Shown: positions 18,767 through 32,229 of the stretch, piece after piece
Position numbering within the stretch: position 1 is the first letter of the stretch
How the letters are laid out: every line of letters begins with the position of its first letter
The notes under the pieces: generated by a model
Databases searched by the model: none
Told to the model about the DNA's origin: nothing
Seen by the model: the letters and a program-made list of their open reading frames with translations, nothing else
Translations under genes and position numbers: made by a program
Origin: Pycnopodia helianthoides
Lineage: Eukaryota; Echinodermata; Asteroidea; Forcipulatida; Asteriidae
Reading direction: 5' to 3'
Length of the DNA stretch: 64,000 nt
Assembly: GCA_032158295.1 (NCBI GenBank)
Contig: CM063256.1
Coordinates: forward strand, 6,682,034-6,746,033

Positions 18767-21700
18767 ATGGCTCACTGCAAGGGAATAATGCTGGACAAAA
18801 CCCTGTTGATATTTCTCACTGGATTCCTCGTGATGTTTTTCCCGCTTTGCTGCTGGTGCCTCAATGGTCTCACACGTAGGTGTTGAATATTTTTTAATGG
18901 GATTACAACTAAATTCATAAGCAGAGTAATTTAAAAAACCGCTTAATCAGCCAGTTGCTGGACTGGTAGGCTTGCGCACTAGAGGGTTAAAAGTGTACGA
19001 TTTTGTGAGAATTTTATGCAGAGAACTGGAACATCGCAGACAAACGAACACATAAACAGAGCATCACCATAACTTTACTAACTTTAACACATCACTGTGG
19101 GTTGAGTTTCAAAATGATTTTGTTTTCTTTGTTAAACTTGTCGTATTTATTTTAGGTTTGGATCTCCGTGGGATGCACGCCAGCCAGAACTCGAACTTCG
19201 AAAATTTATTAGCAGGACTAGCAATTGACGGCAATTCACGAACACTCTGGGCTGATCGCACTTGCACCCACACTGGTAAGTGTAAAATAGAAATATTAAT
19301 TTTCAAGATGCAAATTGCAACTTTTCAAGTTCCATCGAAATACTATGGTTGTCCCTCAAAATAACAGTTCTTTCCCTCGAAATGCTATTTTTTCCCCTCA
19401 AAATTTCCCGCGAAATATGATTTCTCTGGACAAAAATAATGTTTCATTTCCTCTAAATATTTAAATGGGTATGTAGTCGGTTTATGAGTTTGTGTGAGCA
19501 GTTTTTCCTGATAATTAAATTTAAGCTTCATTCGAGGTAGATGGAGAAGATAAACGTACTACTGTTTTGAAGTTATAACGATAAGGGGCACGAGGGGACG
19601 AACAATAAATTCATCGGATTAATAAATCTTTCCCTCGAACGGTTCCCCTAAAAAGTTTATTTCGTTTCACCAAAATATTATTTCATTCCCTCCTATAGCA
19701 TTTCATTCCCTTGAAATAACACATCGTTCCCTAAAACGTTTCGAGGGAGGGACATATTATTGTAAGTGAATTTAATACTCGTTTCTAATGTCTCGTGATT
19801 TGAGATTCAAGATTGTTCACTTCAACTTGCGATTTTAACTGGAAAGACCACGTCGAATTGGGGTCATATTTTTGTAACGCTTGTTCAGTTTATAAAGAAC
19901 TCTCTGATGATATATAGATTGTAAAAATCCAATGTGTTGTTCAAGATTTATGGTTTTTCAACTGTTAAAATATGATTTAATACAATGTAACACCTGATGA
20001 CGTCATCATGACGTCATTAAATTTGTGCCCTTTGACATGTTGAGGTTCAGGTACCTGATGAATTTCAAGGTTCAATTCAGTTTACTTCTTGAGTTTGTCA
20101 CCAGAGGGTGTTGTTTACTATTATGACGTCATCATTGTTTAAAATGAAACATAAAAGAGTTAATTGTCATTTAATGCTCTGAAACCATGTCCAAATTCTA
20201 TTTCATATTGACCATATAGAGGTTAACTTATAGCTTTTTGTATTATTTCTGTTTAAACCGGAAGACAAGGACATATACAAACATGTGTAACGTGTTCATT
20301 CAGTGCATGTACGATGTATAAAACCAATGTATGGCTTAGGAGTTATAATTTTTTCAAATATTAAATTTCAACTTCCGGTTGGAACCGGAAGTCAAGGTCC
20401 AATAGGGTTACACTCTCTGTAGCGTATGTTAAGTTTTGAAGGCCTTTCCGATGATGTTTAAATTGTACAAATCCAATGCGTGGATCAGGAGTAATGATTT
20501 TTTTAAAGTATTAAACTTCCGGTTTGAACCAAAAGAAACGATCAAAACACTAAATAGTGTTTGTTAATTTTTTTTAAAGACTACTCCGACGATGTATATA
20601 TTTTAAAAGTCAACTTTGTAGATCAGGAGTCATGATTTGTTTGTATTAGTAAACGTTGATTTAATTTTATTTTACACCTGTTGTTCAGGTGCCGTCTCAT
20701 ATTAAAGTCAATTGTCCTATGAGTTTGAAGGTTCAGTTAAGTTTAATTTTAAAGTTATGAGTTTGTGTTTGGTTCACAATTTGACAATTTTTGGATGGTC
20801 AATATACAATGTAACAGCGATGTTGAATGGATTATACGCAGTATATGTACATTAAACTTTCATGTACATGCGTCATAAGGTCCTACACTATCGTGCCTTA
20901 GCAATGTTGGTCAACACAGACGTACGCTTTAACGCCCGATTTTGACCAGGAGTAAAGGTCAAAATGTTGTCATCTCTGTGCAAAAGTTCGAGCAGGCTCG
21001 AAGATCTGCAACGGACTCTTCTCTACAGCATGATGCAAAAGTTATGCTAAAATGAAAAGTAGTTAGAGATAAGAAATGAGGTCACACTGTGTGTATCGGA
21101 TGTTTAACTTTTAAAGACATTTACGATCATGCATAGGCCTAGATTGTAACAATTTGTGGTTTAGGAGATATGATTTTTCAAGTATTAAACTTTAATGTAA
21201 TTCGATACCTGATGACGTCACCAGGACGTCATTGTTCAAGTACCGTCTTGATGTCGATTGTTTGATTAGTTTCAAGGTTCAATTCAATTTCAATCTTGAG
21301 TTATGTTGTAGAGAAGAGTGCCGTGGCAGAAGAAGATTAATACTCTAGACATAAGTTTTTGTTGAAACAAAAAGGTGTTCGGCGTAGACATGTCCAAATT
21401 AGCAGAGCTGGTGAAAGGTAAAGCGAAAAATTTTGTAAACATGTCTTTGTAGGAAATATTGATTTACGTGAGGTTAATTGTGGTACTAAAGATTGTCTCT
21501 TTTTTTCTATAAAAAACTTTGATCGAGCCTAACTTGAAATTAAACATGTCATCATGAAGTCATAGCTTATTTCTTATCCAGACATTGAGATTTATAAGTT
21601 TTTGCTAAGCTTTACTCAGGGTTAAAACTTTGTTTTAGACAAAGAAACCATGTCAAATTCTAGATTGTTTGCAGACCTCAAAACGAGGCCCGGGAATTTG

Positions 21701-24700
21701 TGTTTTCACTTCAACTTCCGGTCCATTTGTGGTTTTCTGGATGTGAGTTTCACAAATATTTAACGTTATTGTTATGAGGTCCATACTTTATACATTTATG
21801 ACCTTCCAAAACAAAATAATATATAGAGCGAACGAAATAGTTTACGTGTTATACGGAATATTTGATATGCTAATGGAATTAAATGTCTTATCAAGGTCTT
21901 TGGACCCGCTTAATTATTTTAAGGGAACAAAACAGTATATTTTGTTCCCACGAAGTGGCCATTTCGCTCCCTGGCAATATTATTTAAATTCTTTTGTGGT
22001 GTTTTTGCAGAGGACGAACACCCAGTATCTAGTAATATCTCAACCTCCTCCGAACCCCACCGAACCTTACCAGATCTTTTACCATTTTTAATTAGACACC
22101 AAATAATAATTACTTCCAAAATTCACTTAATTCCAACATCTCTACATCCTTGTTTTAGATGCCAGTTTTCATCCTTGGTGGAAAGTGGACCTGGGGACCA
22201 ACCACTGCATCGGCCGTATCACCCTTGTCAACAGAGCTGGATGTTGTAAGTTCAAACTTTTATTTCAATTATAAATTATTTTGAAAGGTCTATGATGGCT
22301 ACATGTCAAACCAGCATGCATACCTGTGACAATGACTTTAAATGTCAACGTCTACTTGACGTACTGGTGTTTACGTGCAAATGCGTATTATTTTTAAGAG
22401 CAAGTTCAAAATGTCAAAAATGAGGCTTTGCAATGACACTATTAATATGACTGGCCTGATCTGAAGGTCTAGTTTTTTCTGGTAAACATCCAGTGTATTA
22501 TAGTTGAGTGTTTTAACAATGTAGTTTAAAGATTGTAGGCTTTGCAATGTTGAGTATGACATTGGAATTGTTGAAATAGTAGAGGTCGTTCAGACACAGT
22601 ACTTAAGTCAGTTTAAACTCTGTGTGTACGAACGGTTCTAAAGTAATACCGATTCGGGTTTAACCTCGAAAAGTTAGACCGTCGAGCGGGAAGGGTTATC
22701 TTCAGACCACTTCGGTTTTATCTTTTAACAGTAACACTACGTGTGGACAGAATGAAAATGACCTCATCCGGTTTAACTCACAACAGATAACCGGTGACCT
22801 GATCGATACGTAATATGTACGCCTCAACGAACACAATATCGAATTGAGAGAATACGATCCAGTATAAATTTGTATAAAAACGCTTGCTTGAATATCAACA
22901 CGTCGATCAACGAAATGACCGGACCGGAGTATTCAGAATTTTACAGGAGATTACGAAAAATGTGTCAATCTCCCGACATCAATGTCCCAACACGTGGGTA
23001 TAATTAGTGTTATATGGTGCCAAAAAAACCCTTTACTTTGTTGCATATTTTGTGCCGGGTATTTTTTCAAGAGCCTAAAGGATCTTAAAGTTGTTTGGGT
23101 TCATCTTATTTAACGACCGTCAATGCCAGTGCGAACGGAATACCAAATACTCGAGATTCATAAAAAAAAAACGACCACTGATGCCTTGTATAGCCCAGCT
23201 TGTTGGGCTGTTATGGCTCTCTTTTAACATCGGTCTTATTATACTCGCCATTACAGCCCACCACATGTCTAAAAAGCAAAGTTTTTTAAGGGTCATCAAG
23301 TCATCAAGCCCTGTCACGTTTCATAATAATTCCACAAATGTAAGAAATATTATGAGTAGGTTTGAGTAGTATGGGATGTTTAGAAATGGGAGAAATCTGC
23401 AATCAAAGTAGCTCGACTTGATGGCCCTTAAAAAACTACGCGTTTTAGACATGTATAGATGGTGGGCTTTAATGGTAAAATAAGACTGATGTTAAAGGAA
23501 CATTACAGAATTGGTTTTTGCTAACAAAACAGTTGCTGGCAGTGTAAGCACTTTATGTAATCCACCATATACATAAACTGACAAACCTGTAGAAGTTTGA
23601 GATCGATCGGCCATCTGGGTCAAGAGAAAATAGCGAAAAACCGATTACACATTTGCATGAAATCATATAGATTCAACAAATGAATAAAACGCTCACTGAG
23701 CAATAAACTCCAATCGGAAAACTAGTTTATTCATTTCTCACCAAATATAGCATTTCAGACAGAAATATTTCAAGGGATGTTTTCTACTATCATCATCATT
23801 AGAACCGTGTAAGTTTTATGTAAATCTGTGATCAAAAAGTATATTTTACAAGTTTTTTTCTTACCAATTCTGTAATGTTCCTTTAAAAGTGAGCCATAGC
23901 AGCCCAACAAGGTGGGCTAGGATTTCTACACATCCGTGGTCATATGGGGGACACATACACCTGGGGGCAAACTTGCCTTTCACACCGGGTCCACGAGACC
24001 AGGCTGAACTCGGCACTATACAAATGTGCTGAAAAGAAATTTGGTGCTAGCACCAAATTTTAAAATTCTTAGTCAACGACCGTCAATGACAGTGCGAACA
24101 GAATACCCAATTCTCGAGATTCATCAAAAACGACCACGGATGCCTACATATTCTACCTCCATGTAATGGTTATACACGCATGCGGAAAGAGCAGAAGAGT
24201 AATCAATCATACCCAAACTGCACCCGACTGCCCACCCGTGTATAATGTTAATGGAACGAAGGCTGGAACCCAAACAACTTCAAGGATCGTTATGCTGTTA
24301 AAAAAAATACGGCACAAATATGCAAACTATGCAACAAAGTATGCGACAGTATTTGCGACATCGCAAATACTTGCAAAGATATTTACGACATCGCAAATAG
24401 TTGCAAAGATATTTGCGACATTGCAAATATTTGCAAAGATATTTGCAAATATTTGAATTTTAAGAATTTCAAAGGAGATCACGACAAATGCGTCAATCTC
24501 CCGACATCACCGTCCCAGCACGTCTAAAATATCCCAGATTGTCATAACAAATTGTCCTATTTGCCAGTAACATCCATGTCCTGAACATCAGCCAATAGTA
24601 AAAAGCACATGTGTTCATCAATCCAGTTGATTGTGAAAACAAACGTTGAAAATCATTACCACAAAGACTTGGAAATGCCGGCAAAAATACAAGGAAGATT

Positions 24701-26780
24701 ATCACGTAAAATGGCCGTGCACAAGGAGTTCAAACAAGGGAAATATTGCGCATTTGGTAGTGTTTACAGAGCCGATGTCTCTGGCTGGGAAACGAGTGGA
24801 TGGGGACAAAGTGACGCATTGCGACTGCGCTACTTTGGGACAATCGGATTGCATAAAGACATAAAAACACATCTACAAATTAGAGGTATTTTAAACTCGC
24901 TCTGTGCGTGTGCTTTTTTGGAATAAACCGGACGTCATCATGTAGGTTTTCTTGCTGTGTTTGACCTCTTAACATAGCCATAGAGGCCGGTATAGGCTCT
25001 GAGAAGAACCGGTGGTTATTATCGACGTTTCGACTACTGTGTGATGCTGTCTGTACGCGACTGCCCGCCGCTGTTCATAAAGTAAAGGGTATATTGAGTT
25101 TTGTACATGGCGCAAAAAAAACTTTCTTTGATTTTACAGCCGATCGATTGTCTGGCTCCATCGTGAGAGCAGGCATTGAGAACGACATTTTAAACAACCC
25201 TGCGTGTGGGTTACCGGTTACAGCAGACCAAGCATCGAGCCCTGGGGCACATTTACAGTTTGTATGTAACCCTCCCCTGGTTGCCCGATATGTCAGTGTA
25301 GACATACCGAGACGTGCCCCGGAATATCTGGGCGAGTGTCCAGGAGCGATTGGAAAGGAATATCTGACACTGTGTGAAGTAATGGTTGAGGAGTACCACA
25401 TGAACGACTGCCCTCAAACAACAAGTAAGCAATAAATAAAAGGAGCTTACTGTATGACGAAAGTCGATAAAACTAAACGATTAGATTAAATCACTAAATA
25501 ACTTTGATGCCGACAAATTAATTAAAAAAGATAGCCTGATATTCCAGTGTGAGGTATTTTCTTATAGTACCAATGTTATTGAATAAGAGCGGGAGAAGAA
25601 GAAAAAACACGAAAAACTGATACCAGTGAATGTCTGCTGAAAAGCCCCCCAACCTAACAAACAAAAAAAACAAAAAACAAAATGTATACAACTAAACTTA
25701 AAATATTAATTACAATGTCTTGAACTTGTAAATATCTATGTCATTCGTCATCTTTGGTTTCGGGATTGTAAAATGTACATACTGTAACGCAGGCGCGGTT
25801 CTTGAGCCAATATTTTAGGGGGGGGGGGCTAGACCCTTAGCACGTGACGTCACCCTCTAATTTTAGCTACTGCTATTTCATTTTGAGAGATGAAAAAGAA
25901 CCGTACAGCGCATTTTTCATGTATTTTGCGCATGATAAGCTTCATTTCCAAACTCATATTGGTTTCACGTTCATGGAATACAAAACAAAGCGAGGTAGAA
26001 GCGCAAGTGGAAACCGCAAATTCTAAGCACCGCTCTTGTCCATTGTGAAATGTTAAATGGGTCGTAAAGCATTTAACAGTACAATAATATGGGCCAAGAC
26101 AAGGTTACAAGACCGTGCAAATCTATTCATTTCGAATTTTTAATGAAGATCTAGTACTTTCCAGTTTTGCATCTTCTCCTCCCCCTTTTTTTTTGGGGGG
26201 GGGGGGGGTGGGGGTGGGGGGGGGGACAAAAGTGGCTAGACAAAAGTTTTGGGGCTAAAGGCCCCCCCCCCCCCTAGAGCCGCGCCTGCTGTAATGACGA
26301 CACTGCATTTGTTTTTGGGGTCGATTTTGGTCAATACCATTTAGGGGTTTTTGCGTTATATGTTAAAAACGAGTCAAAACGCTGATGTCTCAGAGAAAAG
26401 CACATCGGGGTTTATTTATGCTATAAGTTTTATACGACACACCATTTTCTCACTTTTTACCCGTGACATTTTGTTTCTGGTTTTAATCGTCAGCCCTTGG
26501 TATATCTGCAGCTGCCACAAACGTAGACCCGTCGGTTGCCATTACATGCATGTCCACATTGATGTTTGAGGGGAAATGTGTTGCCAATCCACGCCCTCTG
26601 TCGGTCGTCAACAAAAAATCACCCATGCAATGTTTCCTTAGTTGTAAGATGAATAACGAGTGTTGGTCTTTCGACTACGTCATGACTTCTGGTCAGTGTA
26701 GGCTCTATGATGTAAAGGCTGGAGACTTGAAGGCAGATGATCAGCCAGGCTGCTTGGTTTATGTGGTAGTCCGTGGCTAG
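18767..26780 (+). CDS. Lectin gene 2: secreted F-type lectin with C-terminal PAN/apple-like domain
   Basis: Exons 18767-18875, 19156-19275, 22159-22245, 25140-25424 and 26512-26780. All introns are phase 1, giving 289 aa. The signal peptide is identical to that of gene 1. Differences in the lectin domain include NFENLLAG (gene 1 NFGNSLAG), ADRTCTHT, KVDLGTNHCIGRIT and NRAGC. The motif Asp is therefore Gly here, where gene 1 has Glu. The PAN-like exon has the same Cys pattern. An 18-nt upstream in-frame acceptor exists (exon would start at 26494). All splice sites are canonical and no stop or frameshift is seen, so this copy looks intact. A foldback element ends 48 bp before its CCAAT box and may change its expression. 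Confidence 0.85.
19276..22158. other. Intron 2 of lectin gene 2
   Basis: Longer than in gene 1 because it retains a segment near 20180-20860. It contains a perfect dyad ACTTCCGGTT / AACCGGAAGT with a 2-base spacer at 20371-20392, and several TGACGTCA palindromes. It lacks about 260 bp found in units 1, 3 and 4 near 21860. No exon is supported. Confidence 0.6.
23492..23886 (-). mobile_element. TTAA TIR element, family A, in intron 3
   Basis: Inverted relative to the spacer copies. Starts TTAAAGGAACATTACAGAAT and ends ATTCTGTAATGTTCCTTTAA. Present at the same place in units 3 and 4, absent in unit 1. Confidence 0.85.
24358..24456. repeat. Three tandem copies of a ~30-bp repeat
   Basis: The unit is GACATCGCAAATA-nTTGCAAAGATATTT. 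The same array is at 41907-42002 and 60134-60231. Confidence 0.8.
25800..26288. mobile_element. hAT-like non-autonomous element in intron 4 of gene 2
   Basis: Same ends (CAGGCGCGGTTCT, and inverted CAGGCGCGGCTCT) and flanking CTGTAACG / CTGTAATG as in unit 1. Contains expanded G and C runs. Confidence 0.75.
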
Positions 26781-27698
26781 ACCATATTGATATTATACGG
26801 TTGCCTATTTAACCAAATAGACGAAATTCATTAACGATTAGTGTTTTTATTAATATTTTAATTATCAAAAATCTGGTCCTTAATTAAGAAGTCAATATAC
26901 TTTTTTTTAAGCGGCAATTTTTGCCTTATAAGTAATTGGTCAGCAGCCACTTTCCTCTTAAGTTTAATTGGCCAGTTTTTACATATTTGTTGGTGAAGTC
27001 ACTTAGTTTGTTAAACTTGTGAAAATGTGTCAAATGCCGTTGCCGTTTAATTGTTAAGTTCATCACTTTCCAAGAAATGGTCAAATCCCCTTACACTATT
27101 ATTTGTTTTCAAATTCTAACTAGTTGTCAAATCTTTTTAAATTCCACAATATTGTAGGTTAAGGCTACTTTCAATTTCCCACTAATTTGTAAATGTTGTC
27201 ACATTTTCTTGGTTAGTCTGAGTTACCAAGAATGGTCCAATAAGTTAGTTCCCTATAGTGATGTTAAGGGTAATGGTAATCTAGTGTTGTTATAGAAGCA
27301 TAAAACAAAGTCTATTTCACAATATTATTGTAAAGAAGCATTTATTCAATCAAAATATCTTAAACAGCTTACTAGTTACCAATGCACCCCCTTTCTTCTC
27401 ACAAATTCATGTACAGGACTATCAGATTTGTGTTTTTCAGAAGTTTAAATGTAAAGTTCAATCTGCAAGGGAATTTTGTTGTTCAAAGGTATCCATTGAT
27501 TAAATTTTCACAGGTTTTTTTTTTTATTTATTTTTTTTTAGGTCAGAGACGATAGGAAATCATGTACACGTCTGAAACGGTACTATTTAGTTTCCCTTTA
27601 TTCTAATATATCTTATGCAATGTTTAGTCCTGAAAAATAATGGAAATCGGAAAAACACAGTCACGAATAGAGAACTGTCTGTTCCCTTTTGATTTTAG
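26781..27698. other. 3' flank of lectin gene 2
   Basis: AT-rich, nearly identical to the gene 1 flank. No ORF is supported. Confidence 0.5.
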
Positions 27699-27770
27699 AT
27701 ACAATATTAGCACAACAGTTCACACAATGCGCTACCAACAGTTTACCATAGAAGGCGCTGACGCAGATCT
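27699..27770 (+). CDS. Candidate 72-nt coding exon of an unknown or alternative transcript
   Basis: A pyrimidine-rich acceptor (TTTGATTTTAG) and a donor (GTAAGTTTG) bracket 72 nt that are open only in phase 2. They encode YNISTTVHTMRYQQF followed by TIEGADADL. The exon is symmetric (phase 2 in and out). It lies 0.9 kb after the lectin stop, so it would need an alternative lectin isoform or another gene. It is conserved in unit 3 and deleted in unit 1. No family is recognised. Confidence 0.3.
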
Positions 27771-28059
27771 GTAAGTTTGTTGTCAAAGCATGTATACTTT
27801 AATATTGTAAAGTACTGATAAGGCATTTCATGTAATCCATATTTATTTGAATTGTATCAAACTCTACACAAAAAGCACTTGGTGCAAATTCTAGTGTATT
27901 TTTGTAATGTTCTTACATGCATATGAAAGTTTTAACGTTAGTTCGGCCTATTGAACCTTTGTTGTTTGTGTTGGTCTCATGTGACTACCCTTAGAGTCGG
28001 TCATTATACTTTGAAGTAGATTACATATTAACTTATTTTGGGTTGAACAAAGAAAAATT

Positions 28060-28132
28060 GACTAGAGCAGGACTTAAACCTGGGACCTCTGGATTAACAT
28101 GCCAGCACTCTACCAACTGAGCTATCTAGCCC
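28060..28132 (-). repeat. Degenerate tRNA-like sequence
   Basis: Same relic as at 13596-13668, with GTT in the anticodon position and a decayed B-box. Confidence 0.6.
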
Positions 28133-28616
28133 TATATTGGCGGTCTCCCCATTTTGTTAATATCTTGTGCGGGGTTGCCAGTCAGAAGCTATTCAACCTG
28201 TAACTGCTGTCTTACACTCAAGTTTTACGATACAACCTGGGTAGTGGCAGGAAAGGGATATCCTTAACCCTTAAGTCCCTGCACTGCCCGAATTTGCTGA
28301 AAATATTTTAGTTTTCAAGACTCTTGCAGTTATTACTCGAATCGTGGTTCAAACTATTTAAAAGATACCCAATTAGGCTTGTTATTTACGTACAATTGTC
28401 GTTTCGTTAATATTGTCATTGATAAACATATTATTTCAATTTCGGAGGTGATAAGTCCCAAGGGAACAATAAGTGCCTCGTGTTATTTTTCATTAGGTTA
28501 AAATAAACACAATAGTTTATGAGGCTGTTACCTAGCATGAAATGCTCATACTGATTAAATGCTAAGGCATTAGTATTTAACAGTATCATCATGATGAAAG
28601 AAAACTAAATTGTTTT
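28133..28616. other. Spacer of unit 2
   Basis: Non-coding AT-rich sequence. Contains about 120 bp (from about 28387) absent from unit 1. Confidence 0.5.
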
Positions 28617-28645
28617 GTTAACGGAACATTACAGAATTGGTAAGA
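28617..28645 (+). mobile_element. Solo left end of a family A element
   Basis: TTAACGGAACATTACAGAAT followed directly by a T run and unrelated sequence. The rest of the element is missing here, whereas units 1 and 3 carry a full element at this point. Confidence 0.65.
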
Positions 28646-28882
28646 ATTTTTTTTTTTGTAACGACCGAAATCAGTTGCGGTTTTTTTTTTTTTTCAGCTG
28701 TAGTTTTCTCGAATATGACTTTGTTTCAGAGGTAAATACTTCACATCATTTTTTTAAAGATTGAACATAATAACCAGTAAGCTTTCATTAAACATTCTTG
28801 TTTTTAATCCTTAATCAATAGTGCCTTTAATATTATTTATGTTCAATGCAAAATCGCGTTTAGTGCCTAAACGACTGGTGCC
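28646..28882. repeat. Dispersed repeat starting GTAACGACCGAAATCAG
   Basis: About 230 bp repeated at 48828-49057, both times directly before a family A element. It carries homopolymer T runs and no ORF. Confidence 0.65.
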
Positions 28883-29275
28883 TTAAAGGAACATTACAGA
28901 TTTGGTGAGAAAAAAACTTGTGAAATATATTTTTTATCACAGATTTACATAAAACTTACACGGTCTAATGATGGTGATAGTAGAAAACAACCCACGAAAT
29001 ATTTTTGTCTGAAATGCCATATTTGATGAGAAATGAATAAACTAATTTTCCGATTGGTGTTTATCGCTCAGTGAGCGTTTTATTCATGTGTTGAATCTAT
29101 ATGATTTCATGCAAATGTGTAATCGGGTTTTCACTATTTTCTCATGACCCAGATGGCCGATCGATCTCAAACTTCTACAGGTTTTTCAGTTTATGTATAT
29201 GGTGGATTACATGAAGTGCTTACACTGCCAGCAACTGTTTTGTTAGCAAAAAACAATTCTGTAATATTCCTTTAA
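28883..29275 (+). mobile_element. TTAA TIR element, family A
   Basis: Bounded by TTAA. Ends AAAGGAACATTACAGATTTG and (inverted) AAAGGAATATTACAGAATTG. Confidence 0.85.
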
Positions 29276-30583
29276 AAGTGAGCGTGGTGTTTGTCTGAGC
29301 TACATAATCTTATCATCGTTAGCGTTAACTTTTTTACAATTCAACAGTGAAGGGCGAAAATAGAAAAAATGAGCTATAATACGCGTACCTGCAGGGTTTC
29401 TAAAGGAATAGTAAAAAACAATAAAAACTTTAAAGTGTTAAAGTTGTCAAGTTCTTTATTTTGCACGATGAAGTTGATTTAGTAGAGGTATCATTGGCAA
29501 CATGTCCTCATTTACATAAAAACAGCTCAAACTTTCTCCTTTCATTTTTCCCATGAAATAATTGATAAGAGAACAGTTTGCTTTAAGAAGTTTCCTTTTT
29601 CATACTGAAATTTTGTTTTCTTTCCTTATTGGTGGTTAGAAAGAGAGAAGAAAACTCCAGTAATCTGAATCCCTCTCTCTAAAAAACCACATTCCTTGGA
29701 AGGGGAATCGTTTCTCAACATGTGATACACTACCAAGAGCTGCAGTGCTTCTTACCGGATTCATACCCTCCCTTTAATGCGCAATGTAAAACTTCTCTGA
29801 AAGCTCTGCGGTGATTGGCTCTTTGGATTCGGATGGGCGGCGCTAAAGAAAGTTTGCAGACGCCTTCTTGTTTTGTCATGTTAGTGTAAGAAACGGTTTG
29901 TGCTAATGGTCGCGTAATGAAACATGGATTCGTTTGAATTCAAGATGTGCATGCTCTAGAAACCGCAGCCGAGATTGTAGAAACGATACGTGGTAAGTAA
30001 AAACTACTTTTTATTACTGTTTATTTCAATTTACTTTGTTTATTTAGCTGGTAGAGAAGGGCAGTCATTCAGCACTTGACATCACTCATCACTGTCCATG
30101 TTTCTATGTTCACTATAAATACACGCTCGAGTAGAGCCAAATAGGCCTAACACTACGGACAAGTTATCGTTGTATTACTATTAGCTCATGTTATTAGAGC
30201 AACGACCTATATTATCTGTATTCTCAGCTGAGTGGCTATTACAAAATTTAATGCCTCAAACTTATACACTGAAAAGTCAGACATCTTTAGTAGAGAACAT
30301 TTTGGGCTTTACCCGTATGTTTTCTACTGTCCCTTTTCTTGAATATTTCCTTTTAAAACATTGTGGGTTAACCCCACAATGTCAAAAAAGCACAAGTACA
30401 GTTCCTACCTAAAATTCACCCCACAATGTCTATCTTGCAAGCCCTAGCCAACTTTTAGTTGAAATAATCGTAACCTTCCATCCTCCGGTCTACGACCGTC
30501 GGGAGAATGGTAGTAGAACGGGGTACACAGTACATGTAAGACCGCCTTCGCTAGGCTAGGTACCCAGCCGGCTTCCGTACAAA
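29276..30583. other. Spacer with promoter-like segment before a candidate first exon
   Basis: Around 29800-30000 the sequence is less AT-rich. It contains GTGATTGGCTC (inverted CCAAT), a possible untranslated exon ending ACGATACGTG with donor GTAAGTA at 29993, and short ORFs only. The arrangement is repeated at 45870-46040 in unit 3. Confidence 0.4.
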
Positions 30584-30641
30584 ATGGCGAGCGAGACAGA
30601 CTGTCGGCCGCGTGTGACGTTGGTACAATGGGTCAATAGCT
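30584..30641 (+). CDS. Candidate first coding exon of a second gene
   Basis: A strong start context (ACAAAATGGCG) opens 19 codons, MASETDCRPRVTLVQWVNS, ending at a donor GTAAGGT after one base of the next codon (phase 1). The pattern VTLVQWVNS resembles the start of Hook/NuMA or calponin-homology folds, but the match is short. Unit 3 has the same exon with Trp replaced by Gly. No partner exon was found downstream, so this may be a duplicated promoter fragment. Confidence 0.3.
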
Positions 30642-31235
30642 GTAAGGTGCAGATGCTTACAAAAAGTGTTAATGGCCGAACATTTCCACCTGTCACATCA
30701 AGAAGGAGATTTTTTGTTAACGTTATCTTTACGTTTTATTCAAATTCCTACGTATGCATCTTTCTAGGGCGTGGTAGTATGTCGCCGGTCATACCGTTAA
30801 TTTCCTTTGTGTTTATGCGTTATTTTAGACAGGCTACTTTGGTTAATAAAAAAGGTGGTTTTTCTTGCAAGGAGGGAAGAAGAAAATTCCTGAGGGACTG
30901 GCTAAGACTGTGAAGAAAGGGAGACCGATGAAGGTTGCGTTAGTATTGAGAGTGCGCCGTAGCTCTGGTTTAATATAGGGATCAAGACTAAAATGATTAA
31001 GTGTTGGGTGTTTAGTTTCCCAGAGAGTTGGGTGATAGCCTTGATAACTTTACATATCGAGTAGATTGTTTTGTCAACATAATAGCCAGCAGTTTTTCAG
31101 CGGTAGCTGCCAGTGAGAGTAGTTGTGATCGATTAAGTTTGCGAAGGGGGAGTTGTTGAACCCTGATCGAGTCTCCAGTTTGTGCACAGGAAGCCAATTG
31201 AAACTGTAAGTGTATAATTCTTTATTTAATTGTTG
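30642..31235. other. Spacer of unit 2
   Basis: Non-coding; small frames only. Nearly identical to 46689-47281. Confidence 0.5.
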
Positions 31236-32229
31236 TTAAAGGGACACACCGGCTCACTGTTTACCTAATTTAGTGATGTTGAATCACAGAGAATAATTTT
31301 TCGATGGTTGTTAAAAAAAAATCATCAAAATGTCACGTAATTAACAAAAAATGTGAAAAAACCAAAACGCGGTCAAAGGTCAGCGTATACGCTTTTCCAG
31401 CCATTGCAACTGTCAAGTTTACGTGACATTGTTTAAAGTAGACTAGTGATCTGTTTATGTATTAATTATAACAATGGCGAGGCATAAGGATTCAGTCTTC
31501 ATATCCATCAAACACAAATTCACGTGTAATTAAAAAAAACGACATAAACACAGTCCGATCCACACCGTGCAGCTATTCGTCGTCGTCCCGTCGCTTGTGT
31601 AGCGCAGGCATCACGTATTGTGACAATAGTTAGGGGATAATAGCTAGGGCTACAGACTAAAACCCTCGTAAGACAAAACGTAATTAATGGTCTGGATCCC
31701 TATACCCCTCCACACGCTCCGAGTTCATGCCCCGTGGTTTGTCTCTATGGCCCCACGAGACGCGGCACCGGCTGTACGGGACATGCCCATGCAAGGTTTA
31801 CCCGCTAGCCCCCCACGCTGATGCGCTGTAAAACAAGCTTCTGTAGCACGGACTCTCTGAATGCAAATCTTACGTTCGATTTTTCATCATTATTTACAAC
31901 TTGCATCCATAAACTGAATACATAGTCTTTTTCGCCAAATACTCATGAATAATTGTTTTTAAATTAAAAAAAATACTTGAATTTGGTTCAGTAATTTACT
32001 TTTACACGGCTGGAAGTAAAACTAATTCTGAAGATCACGTGACTTTTCGGAACCACATTTTGGTTCCGAAAAGTCACGTGACTTTCGCTTTTTGAAAAAT
32101 GCTCAAAAATTGGCCAAATTTGATGGTTTCTTTTATGAACCAATCTTCTCCATTTCAGGAAGACCTTTTGAATCATGTTTTTGTCTATTTTGTAGCCCAA
32201 ATAGCCCAACGAAGCCGGTGTGTACCTTT
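31236..32229 (-). mobile_element. TTAA TIR element, family B, inverted
   Basis: Begins TTAAAGGGACACACCGGCTC and ends AAGCCGGTGTGTACCTTT. The right flank is TTTGAG, so no clean TTAA duplication is visible. The inner CACGTGACTTTTCGG hairpin is at about 32035-32081. Confidence 0.8.

Larger units (their letters stand above)
22246..25139. other. Intron 3 of lectin gene 2
   Basis: Carries an inverted family A TTAA element (23492-23886), a short tandem repeat (24358-24456), and a 105-codon frame near 24609-24926. That frame is not conserved in unit 1, where a stop and frameshifts break it, so it is not called as an exon. Confidence 0.55.

Noticed and set aside
24609..24926. 105-codon frame in intron 3 (also near 42201 and 60420)
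   Set aside because: Broken by a stop and frameshifts in unit 1 and by a deletion in unit 3. No domain recognised.
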